Assembly (NCBI GenBank): GCA_965246785.1
Contig: CBDFFM010000004.1
Span: 62,001-126,000 of the forward strand
Reading direction: 5' to 3'
DNA length: 64,000 nt
Source: UBA1952 sp965246785
Lineage (GTDB): Bacteria > Bacteroidota > Bacteroidia > Chitinophagales > Chitinophagaceae
In this document: positions 42,031-48,849 of the stretch, in pieces
Position numbering within the stretch: the first letter of the stretch is position 1
How the letters are laid out: every line of letters starts with the position of its first letter
The notes under the pieces: model-generated
The model's database searches: none
The model's input: the letters and a program-made list of their open reading frames with translations, nothing else
Told to the model about the DNA's origin: nothing
Made by a program: the position numbers and the translations under genes

Positions 42031-42819
42031 CTAAAACTTCAGCTTCAGCCCGTCATAAGCAAGCGCCATGCCGGAAGGCAGGTGCCCGCCGATTTCCAGA
42101 TGCAGCCCAAGCTGGTGCGAGATATGCGTGAAGTAAGTGGCCGGTGCCCCAATCTCCCGCGCCACGTCAATAGCTTCCAATAGCGTAAAGTGCGACACAT
42201 GCTCCTGATGCCGCAAGGCATTCAGCACCACCGCCTCGCTGCCGCGCACCTTCTCCAGCTCTTCCGGCGCGATGTAATTGGCATCCGTGATATAGGTAAA
42301 CGGCCCTATGCGGAAGCCCTGCACCTCCATCTTGTAATGGAGCACGCGGATGGGCGTTATTTCCAGCCCATTTATCTTAAAAGGGCGCTCCGGCTCAATG
42401 CGGTGCAGCTTTATCTGCGGCACACCTGGATACGCGGCATTCTCAAAAACGTAAGCAAATTCCCGGCGCAGCGCCGCCTCCGTTTCCGCCGTTGCCCACA
42501 CATCCATCGCCTTATCCTGATGATAGTTGTACGCCCGCACATCGTCCAGCCCCGCAATGTGGTCTTTATGGCTGTGCGTGAACACGATAGCATCCAGCTT
42601 CCGCACGCCGGCGCGCAGCATCTGGTAGCGGAAATCCGGCCCCGCGTCTATTAGAATGCTCGCCTCCGGCGTCTGGATCCACACCGCGCAGCGCAGCCGC
42701 CGGTCGTGCGGGTCGGGCGAGGTGCAGACGGCGCAGTCGCAGCCTATGAAGGGAACGCCCTGGGAGGTGCCGGTGCCGAGGAAGGTGACGGTCAAGGGGT
42801 GGAAATTGAGGCGCTGCAA
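42031..42819 (-). CDS. MBL-fold metallohydrolase, PhnP-like
   Basis: This protein of about 262 residues has a metallo-beta-lactamase fold. It has an N-terminal LTVTFLGTGTSQGVP, a cysteine cluster GCDCAVCTS (structural zinc site of PhnP-type enzymes), the metal motif THSHKDHIAGLDD, and a final ATYFTHISHQLG. PhnP cleaves cyclic phosphodiesters, and Bacteroidota relatives are of unknown substrate. No ATG precedes the conserved start. The TTG at 42819 is chosen because AAGGGGGAG lies about nine bases before it; the frame is open to 42918. Confidence 0.82.
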   Translation of the reverse strand: MQRLNFHPLTVTFLGTGTSQGVPFIGCDCAVCTSPDPHDRRLRCAVWIQTPEASILIDAGPDFRYQMLRAGVRKLDAIVFTHSHKDHIAGLDDVRAYNYHQDKAMDVWATAETEAALRREFAYVFENAAYPGVPQIKLHRIEPERPFKINGLEITPIRVLHYKMEVQGFRIGPFTYITDANYIAPEELEKVRGSEAVVLNALRHQEHVSHFTLLEAIDVAREIGAPATYFTHISHQLGLHLEIGGHLPSGMALAYDGLKLKF

Positions 42820-42967
42820 GGTACGCGGTCTCCCCCTTGCGTGTTGGCCTGTGCGTGAGCGAAGGGGTTCCCGATAGGGAATTTGCGTAGTAACGCGATG
42901 GGTTGCGTGTGGTGGCAAGGGGATGTTCGGTGGCTCTTGGCGGAACCTGTCAGACCTCCCTATCAGC

Positions 42968-43039
42968 CGTTCAGACCGGTTCCTATCTGCCCGTTGCGAA
43001 ACCGTTCAGCCCGCGCTGCTGCGCGTTCAGCCCGGTTTC
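42968..43039. repeat. Direct repeats CGTTCAGCCCG in intergenic DNA
   Basis: CGTTCAGACCGGTTCC (42968), CGTTCAGCCCG (43003) and CGTTCAGCCCGGTTTC (43024) are three direct copies just downstream of the Omp85-like stop codon and upstream of the MBL gene. Function unknown. Confidence 0.55.
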
Positions 43040-43041
43040 TT

Positions 43042-44823
43042 TTAGAAGTACGCCGCATACCCGATATGAATCTTGGACTGCCGCAATTGCACCGGCGCCG
43101 CCGGGCTTCGCCCCAGCGCGTACGCGATCGTAAACCCCCCCGTCTTCGTCTCCAGCGTCGTGCCCAGACCAAAGCCGTTGTAAATGCCCTCATTCGTAAA
43201 GCCGTTGATGCGCGACTGGAGCCAGGCATTGTCCGAGAAGAGATACACATTGCTGCTGCGCCCCAGAATAAAGCGCAGCTCCGCCGTAAGGATGTGGTAT
43301 TGATTCACAAACAGGCTCCCCTCATCAAAGCCCCGCAGCAGCCGGTAGCCGCCTATCTGGTACAGCTCATTCTGGAAAAGCCGCTCCCCGCTAATCCATC
43401 CACCCGCGTAAGCGCCCTTCAAAACGACGCGCTTCGCCAGGGGAACGTAATACGCCGCATCGCCACTCAGGCGGTATTGAGAAGTTTGCGTAGCAAGCGT
43501 GTCGTAAAGCCGGCTGTAGTCAAAGCCCGTACCGTCGCGGATGCCCGTAATGCCATCATTCTTCCGCACAGCCCGGCTCAATGCCTCGCCCGAAAGGCGC
43601 GCATTCAAGCCATGCGATGGATTAAGCCGGTAATCCGTGCGCTGCAACTGCACCTCCGCGCCACCGCCACCGCTGCTGATGTCCAGATTGTCCGGAAGCC
43701 GGTGATAGGTGAGGATGTAAGCCGTATCCGGCGTAATCACGCGGTTGGAATAACCGCGATAATAAAGCCGCAGAAAATCCTGCGCATTCAGCGCATAGCG
43801 CCCGCCCACATCAAACGTAGTGCGCCGGAACTCCGTGCCGCGGAAGTAAAGGTCAAAGTGGCCATCCGCCCCCACGGGCGTACCGAGGAGATAAGGATAA
43901 ACGGCCTCCGCCTTTATGCGCGGGCTTTTGGCCTGCAGGTTTTGGTAAGAAAAAGAAATGCTCTCGCCATTGCCGAGAATGTTTTGGAAAGCCGCCTGCG
44001 CATCCGCCGTCAGGAGAAAGCCCCCGGTCTCGGCAGTATTCGGCTGAAGGCCGATAAGGGCATTGAGCAGATTAGCCCGCCGCTCCTTCAGGTTCAGGTA
44101 AAGCTTCGTCTCAGTAAGCCGGAACGTAACGCGGGAGCCGGAACCCTCAGCTAGAAAAGGCAGCTCGCGCAGCCGCTGGCTTGTCTTGCGAATGCGGCTT
44201 TCATTGTAAAGCCCCCCTTCCCGCAGGTCTAAGTAGCGGTTCAGAAAGCCGCGCGAAAGCCGCGCATCACCTTCGGTAATGACAGAATCAATGCGGTAAA
44301 TCCTGCCCGGCTCCACCGCCAGCCGCGCGGCAATGCCGCCACCCGCATCCTCGCTGATGCTGTCTAAGCCCACGCGGGCAAAGGGATAGCCATTATCCTC
44401 GCACCAGCGCAGCACCCGCTCCGTGAGCTTACTGATAGACGCCGCATTAAGCGGCCTCCCCGCGTACTGCGCCTCCGTAATGCCGGTAGCAGCCATCACC
44501 GGAGCCGGCACAGCAGCCAACGAAAGCCTTGCCCAGCGCCACGCCCGCCCCACATACACCCATGCATCATAGCCATTCCCCGAAATAGCGATGCTGTCCA
44601 CCGAAGCGGCGAGATAGCCCGCTTCCTGCAAGCGCGGCACAATGCGGGATAAGTAATCAAGCGCAGCGACTTGCTCCGGAAAAGTTGCTGGCGGTTTGAT
44701 AAAGCTTGTGAGCAGCGAGTCCGGCCCGTCTAAGCGGTGCAGGCGCAGGGAGTAGCTTTGGGCGCGGATTCCGCACAAGGGCAAGACGATTGCCACAATG
44801 AGTAAGAGCGGAGAGAAGCGCAT
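43042..44823 (-). CDS. BamA/TamA (Omp85) family outer-membrane protein
   Basis: This 593-residue protein has a signal peptide (MRFSPLLLIVAIVLPLCGIRAQ). It has POTRA-like periplasmic repeats (about residues 100-290, with ITEGDARLSRGFLNRYLDLREGG split over one of them). A C-terminal barrel contains GYRLLRGFDEGSLF (the conserved VRGF/Y loop region) and ends in an aromatic residue (HIGYAAYF). Omp85 proteins insert or export outer-membrane proteins. This short form has no assigned substrate. TAGCTTTG lies 15 bases upstream of ATG 44823. Confidence 0.82.
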   Translation of the reverse strand: MRFSPLLLIVAIVLPLCGIRAQSYSLRLHRLDGPDSLLTSFIKPPATFPEQVAALDYLSRIVPRLQEAGYLAASVDSIAISGNGYDAWVYVGRAWRWARLSLAAVPAPVMAATGITEAQYAGRPLNAASISKLTERVLRWCEDNGYPFARVGLDSISEDAGGGIAARLAVEPGRIYRIDSVITEGDARLSRGFLNRYLDLREGGLYNESRIRKTSQRLRELPFLAEGSGSRVTFRLTETKLYLNLKERRANLLNALIGLQPNTAETGGFLLTADAQAAFQNILGNGESISFSYQNLQAKSPRIKAEAVYPYLLGTPVGADGHFDLYFRGTEFRRTTFDVGGRYALNAQDFLRLYYRGYSNRVITPDTAYILTYHRLPDNLDISSGGGGAEVQLQRTDYRLNPSHGLNARLSGEALSRAVRKNDGITGIRDGTGFDYSRLYDTLATQTSQYRLSGDAAYYVPLAKRVVLKGAYAGGWISGERLFQNELYQIGGYRLLRGFDEGSLFVNQYHILTAELRFILGRSSNVYLFSDNAWLQSRINGFTNEGIYNGFGLGTTLETKTGGFTIAYALGRSPAAPVQLRQSKIHIGYAAYF

Positions 44824-44838
44824 AAATCCTGCCGCTAT

Positions 44839-44846
44839 CAAAGCTA
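44839..44846 (-). promoter_or_regulatory. TAnnTTTG -7 element of the Omp85-like gene
   Basis: The minus strand reads TAGCTTTG, 15 bases before the ATG at 44823. Its position also argues against the earlier in-frame start at 44901. Confidence 0.45.
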
Positions 44847-44930
44847 CGGCGGCACGGAAGGAAGTTGATGTTCGGAGCTTGTTACTCCTGACCTTTTGCA
44901 ATCGGATACTTACCCTGACCGCTACTCATA

Positions 44931-45087
44931 ATTCAGCGACTTTTGTCATTCCCGCAGGGAATCTTTGCTCGCAGCATACCCAAAGATTCCTATCGGAATG
45001 ACAAAAGATTGGGCGAGCAGCACTTCATCTGTGACTCAACAACTGCGAGAGAATAGATTCCCTTCGGGAATGACAAAGTCGCTGAAT
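44931..45087. repeat. Dispersed palindromic element, copy 2
   Basis: The outer arms are ATTCAGCGACTTTTGTCATT and, at the right end, GGGAATGACAAAGTCGCTGAAT. An inner palindrome is CAAAGATTCC with GGAATCTTTG. Positions 44995-45061 match, in reverse complement, element copy 1 at 39186-39251. No coding sequence; probably a non-autonomous mobile or REP-type element. Confidence 0.85.
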
Positions 45088-45140
45088 TATTGTTAGCATT
45101 TGTGTTGGCACCTAGCGTACTTCAATAACACAACAAACCA

Positions 45141-46271
45141 ATGGCCGGTATCTACGTTCACATACCTTTTTGCAGGCAGGCCTGCACCTACTGCAACTTT
45201 CATTTCTCCACTTCGCTGAAGCAGAAAGAGGCCCTGCTGGAAGCCCTGATGAAGGAAATAGCATTGCAAAAGGATTGGCTGGAAGGCGCTGCGGTGGAAA
45301 CCATCTACATCGGCGGCGGCACACCCTCGTTGCTTTCAGCGGAAGAATTGATGCGACTTTTTGACGCGCTCTTCAGCACTTTTAAGATTAGCAGCCTAAG
45401 AGAATGCACGCTGGAAGCAAATCCAGATGATTTGAGTGCTGCTTACCTGCGCACGCTTCGGCAAACCCCGGTTGACCGCCTGAGCGTCGGCATCCAATCT
45501 TTTCGCGAGGAAGACCTGCGCTACATGAACCGCGCACATACAGCGCAGCAAAGCGATTATGCCATCAAAGCGGCGCAGGATGCAGGCTACACCAACATCA
45601 CCATTGACCTTATCTACGGCACACCCGGCCTGAGCGATGCGGCGTGGCTGGAAAATATCCGCAAGATGGCGGCGCTGTACATCCCCCATTTCTCCGCCTA
45701 CGCGCTGACGGTGGAGGAAGGCACCGCACTGCACCATTCCATCCTGAAAAAAGGCGCGGCGGCAGTAGATGCGGCCCAGAGCGCGGAGCAGGCAGAGCTA
45801 TTGATGGAAGAAGCCGTAAAGTTGGGCTATGAACAGTACGAGATTTCCAATTTCGCCAAGCCGGGCTGCTATGCGCTGCACAATACGGCTTACTGGCAGG
45901 GTACGCCTTATCTGGGCCTCGGGCCATCGGCACATTCCTTCAACGGGCGCGATAGGCGAAGCTGGAATGTGGCGAATAATGCGCTGTATATCCAGTCGCT
46001 GCTTGCGGAAGGGAAGATTCCGTTTGAGGACGAGGTGCTGACGCCGGTGCAGCGCCTGAATGAATACATCATGACCTCTCTGCGGACGATGTGGGGCTGC
46101 GATTTAGCGAAGGTGGAGCGGGAGTGGGGCAGCGAGTGTCGTGTTACACTGTTGTGTGAGGCGGGGCGGTTTTTGGAAAGCAGGAAGATGGTTTTGGAAA
46201 GAGAGAAGCTGGTGCTGACGCGGGAAGGGAAGCTTTTTGCGGATGGGATTGCGGGGGAGATGTTTTTCTAA
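45141..46271 (+). CDS. hemW: Radical SAM haem chaperone HemW
   Basis: This 376-residue HemN-like radical SAM protein has the 4Fe-4S motif C11, C15, C18 in IPFCRQACTYCNF, followed by IYIGGGTPSLL, ANPDDL, RLSVGIQSF and a C-terminal HemN domain (LNEYIMTSLRTMWGCDL). It lacks the longer N-terminus of true HemN. HemW binds haem and passes it to respiratory enzymes; such genes are often misannotated as coproporphyrinogen oxidase. It converges with the PIN toxin gene. Confidence 0.93.
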   Translation: MAGIYVHIPFCRQACTYCNFHFSTSLKQKEALLEALMKEIALQKDWLEGAAVETIYIGGGTPSLLSAEELMRLFDALFSTFKISSLRECTLEANPDDLSAAYLRTLRQTPVDRLSVGIQSFREEDLRYMNRAHTAQQSDYAIKAAQDAGYTNITIDLIYGTPGLSDAAWLENIRKMAALYIPHFSAYALTVEEGTALHHSILKKGAAAVDAAQSAEQAELLMEEAVKLGYEQYEISNFAKPGCYALHNTAYWQGTPYLGLGPSAHSFNGRDRRSWNVANNALYIQSLLAEGKIPFEDEVLTPVQRLNEYIMTSLRTMWGCDLAKVEREWGSECRVTLLCEAGRFLESRKMVLEREKLVLTREGKLFADGIAGEMFF

Positions 46272-46279
46272 ACAAACAA

Positions 46280-46693
46280 TCAGTCTTCCGTGAGAAATTC
46301 CGTCATCGTCAGAATTCTTGTCTCACCGAATTGCTCCAGAACCAATAAATCCTTGTCGCCGGTAATCAGGTGCGTAGCTGCACCATCCTGAGCGAGCGCC
46401 AGCAGAAAATTGTCTTTCGGGTCACGGCAAATTTTAACTGACGAATGGACTTCAATAAAAGTCGCCTTAGCGCTTAGCTGTAACAGAAGCGCTTGTAACG
46501 CGATGCTTGGAAAGTATTTCTGGAATTTCGGGCGTTCTGCGACGGTAATGAACTCATCCAGTAATTCCTGACTGAATAACAGCGTCAATTCATCATTCAA
46601 AAAGAAGCGGCCGGCTTTTGCATAATCGTTGGTGAGCAGGAAACTAATCCAAAGATTAGTGTCAATTATCACTCTAAGCTTGGCCACTGACAA
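46280..46693 (-). CDS. PIN domain toxin of a type II toxin-antitoxin pair
   Basis: This 137-residue putative RNase is of the PIN-family toxin group (COG1569-like). Acidic residues expected at the magnesium site are D11 in VIIDTNLW, an Asp in KICRDPKDNFLLALAQ and ITGDKDLL near residue 110. It probably cleaves RNA when freed from its partner. Its start overlaps the end of the antitoxin frame by 20 bp, the normal antitoxin-first order. The toxin has no signal peptide. Confidence 0.88.
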   Translation of the reverse strand: MSVAKLRVIIDTNLWISFLLTNDYAKAGRFFLNDELTLLFSQELLDEFITVAERPKFQKYFPSIALQALLLQLSAKATFIEVHSSVKICRDPKDNFLLALAQDGAATHLITGDKDLLVLEQFGETRILTMTEFLTED

Positions 46694-46898
46694 ATCGTTC
46701 TGCTCTTACTGCTTCTACCTCTTGTGTGATTTCCTCCAACGTCGGCGGGTTGGAAGCCGCCTTTTCACGAAGCTGGCGCACAACTGCCAAAAATGGGTCT
46801 TCGGCCGATTGCCTTATAGCAATTAGCTTCAGTTCGGCCAAGTCCTGAAGTAGCTTATCAGCTTTCGGATTAAGTACATCAATTTGATACGATAGCAT
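46674..46898 (-). CDS. Putative antitoxin partner of the PIN toxin
   Basis: This 74-residue small protein starts MLSYQIDVLNPKADKLLQDL. The first residues are like short Phd/AbrB-type antitoxin starts, and the rest is helical with QLREKAASNPPTLEEITQEV, which recurs in antitoxins paired with COG1569 PIN toxins. Position and overlap make the assignment likely. TATCTTTA (46903-46910) ends four bases before its ATG, so the pair has its own promoter and a nearly leaderless transcript. Confidence 0.8.
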   Translation of the reverse strand: MLSYQIDVLNPKADKLLQDLAELKLIAIRQSAEDPFLAVVRQLREKAASNPPTLEEITQEVEAVRAERFVSGQA

Positions 46899-47036
46899 AG
46901 CTTAAAGATAACTTTTTCATCGTGAATCGGTCTGCGCTGATTATTTCTTTTGAGCGCACAGCTAAAGCAACACCATGCACCTTTGGTGTAAGCAGAATGA
47001 ACACGAGGCCCTACTTTTAGCTCCAATTCCCACCAC

Positions 47037-47780
47037 ATGAAACTGCTGGAAAACAAAGTAGCCCTCATCACTGGCGCGAGCCGCGGCATCGGCGAGGCCA
47101 TCGCCCTCAAATTCGCGGAGCACGGCGCTAATATTGCCTTCACTTACCTTTCTTCCAAAGAGCGCGCAAAGGCGCTGGAAGAAAAGCTGACCGCCAATGG
47201 TATCCGCGCCAAAGCCTACAAAAGCGATGCGGGTGATGCAAAAGCGGCAGAGGTCTTGGCTACAGAAGTGAGCAAAGAATTCGGCACCATAGACATCTGC
47301 GTCAACAACGCCGGCATCTCCCGCGACAACCTGCTGCTGCGCCTCACGCCCGAACAATGGGATGAGGTGATGGCTGCTAACCTAAAGTCTGTTTACGCCC
47401 TTACCCGTCAGGTCATCCGCCCGATGATGAAGGCGCGCAAAGGCTCTATTATCAACATGAGCTCGGTGGTGGGTATTATGGGCAATGCAGGCCAGAGCGC
47501 GTACGCAGCAAGCAAAGCCGGCATTATCGGCTTTACGAAGAGCATTGCGCAGGAGCTTGGCTCCCGCAACATCCGCTGCAACGCCATTGCGCCGGGCTTT
47601 ATTGAGACCGACATGACACATTACCTCAAGGACGGCGGCGGTGAGCAATGGTTTTCCCAAATCCCGCTGGGGCGTTTCGGGAAGCCGGAAGAGATTGCGG
47701 ATGTAGCGCTGTTTCTGGCGTCTGATATGAGCGCGTATGTGACCGGACAGGTGCTGGCGGCGGACGGGGGTATGACGTAG
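47037..47780 (+). CDS. fabG: 3-oxoacyl-[acyl-carrier-protein] reductase
   Basis: This 247-residue short-chain dehydrogenase reduces 3-oxoacyl-ACP with NADPH in fatty acid elongation. The cofactor motif TGASRGIG lies at 12-19 and NNAG at 90-93. The catalytic Ser143, Tyr156 and Lys160 appear in SSVVGIMGNAGQSAYAASK, and the C-terminal YVTGQVLAADGGM is typical. TACTTTTA lies 17 bases before the ATG. It is followed 12 bases later by fabH, with the promoter of fabH overlapping its stop codon. Confidence 0.95.
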   Translation: MKLLENKVALITGASRGIGEAIALKFAEHGANIAFTYLSSKERAKALEEKLTANGIRAKAYKSDAGDAKAAEVLATEVSKEFGTIDICVNNAGISRDNLLLRLTPEQWDEVMAANLKSVYALTRQVIRPMMKARKGSIINMSSVVGIMGNAGQSAYAASKAGIIGFTKSIAQELGSRNIRCNAIAPGFIETDMTHYLKDGGGEQWFSQIPLGRFGKPEEIADVALFLASDMSAYVTGQVLAADGGMT

Positions 47781-47785
47781 ATTTG
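47778..47785 (+). promoter_or_regulatory. TAnnTTTG element overlapping the fabG stop codon
   Basis: TAGATTTG begins with the TAG stop of fabG and ends seven bases before the ATG of fabH, so fabH may have an internal promoter as well as read-through from fabG. Confidence 0.45.
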
Positions 47786-47792
47786 CCGCCCT

Positions 47793-48794
47793 ATGTCAAA
47801 AATCCATGCAGCCATCACCGCCATCGGCGGATACGTTCCCGACTATGTGCTGACCAATGCCGAGCTGGTAACGATGATGGACACGACGGACGAGTGGATT
47901 CAAAGTCGCACTGGTATCAAGGAACGCCGCATTCTCAAAGGCGCTGATATGGGCACCTCAGAAATGGCGGTTGGCGCGATTAAAAACCTCCTTTCCAAGC
48001 GCCCGGATATTTCGCCATTGGACATTGAACTGGTCATTTGCGCCACCACCACCCCCGATATGCAGTTTCCGGCTACAGCGAACGTCATTTGCGACAAAGC
48101 CGGCCTGACAAACGCTTGGGGCTATGACGTAAACGCTGCCTGTAGCGGCTTCATCTTCGCGCTAACTACCGGCACGCAGTTCATAGAAACCGGCAGGCAT
48201 AAAAAGGTACTCGTCATCGGCGGCGACAAGATGAGCTCTATCATGAATTACGAAGACCGCGCAACGTCTATCATTTTTGGCGACGGCGCGGGATGCGTCC
48301 TTCTGGAGCCGGACGACAGCGGACACGGCATTATTGACGCCGTGCTACGTAGTGATGGCGCCGGCCGGGCACACCTGCATCAGAAAGCCGGCGGCTCCGC
48401 ACGGCCTGCCACGATGGAGACGGTGATGGCGAAGGAGCATTACGTTTATCAGGAAGGCCAGACAGTATTCAAATTTGCCGTGAAAAATATGGCGGACGTT
48501 TCCGCTGAAATAATGGAGCGGAACGGCCTGACTTCCGACGATGTAACCTGGCTCATCCCGCATCAGGCCAACAAGCGCATCATTGACGCTACCCGCGAGC
48601 GCATGGGCCTTGACCCGGCCAAAGTGATGATAAACATTGAGCGTTACGGCAACACCACCAACGGCACCCTGCCGCTTTGCATGTGGGAATGGGAGCCACA
48701 GTTGCGCAAGGGCGACAACATTGTGCTTGCGGCCTTCGGGGGCGGCTTCACTTGGGGCTCCATCTACATCCGCTGGGCTTACGACGGTAAATAA
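47793..48794 (+). CDS. fabH: 3-oxoacyl-ACP synthase III family protein
   Basis: This 333-residue condensing enzyme has the Cys-His-Asn triad at C117 (NAACSGFIFAL), H257 (WLIPHQANKRI) and N287 (RYGNTTNGTLPL). It usually joins acetyl-CoA or a branched acyl-CoA to malonyl-ACP to start fatty acid chains. An insertion near GGSARPATMETVMAKEHYVYQ, typical of Bacteroidota FabH, is present. It lies directly after fabG. Confidence 0.94.
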   Translation: MSKIHAAITAIGGYVPDYVLTNAELVTMMDTTDEWIQSRTGIKERRILKGADMGTSEMAVGAIKNLLSKRPDISPLDIELVICATTTPDMQFPATANVICDKAGLTNAWGYDVNAACSGFIFALTTGTQFIETGRHKKVLVIGGDKMSSIMNYEDRATSIIFGDGAGCVLLEPDDSGHGIIDAVLRSDGAGRAHLHQKAGGSARPATMETVMAKEHYVYQEGQTVFKFAVKNMADVSAEIMERNGLTSDDVTWLIPHQANKRIIDATRERMGLDPAKVMINIERYGNTTNGTLPLCMWEWEPQLRKGDNIVLAAFGGGFTWGSIYIRWAYDGK

Positions 48795-48849
48795 AAAATG
48801 GCGCGCCATTTACGACGCACCACTTTTAATCCTTTCTCTTCCTTTATTG

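Noticed and set aside
42820..42918. Upstream extension of the MBL hydrolase to 42918
   Set aside because: The extra residues are basic and unlike the family, and a Shine-Dalgarno-like AAGGGGGAG supports the internal TTG start.
42883..44154. 423-codon plus-strand frame opposite the Omp85-like gene
   Set aside because: Arginine- and alanine-rich composition typical of a shadow; the opposite strand has a signal peptide and barrel features.
48796..48811. Perfect 16-nt palindrome between convergent fabH and the T9SS gene, considered as a bidirectional terminator
   Set aside because: It has no loop and only a short A or T run; a stable hairpin terminator is doubtful.
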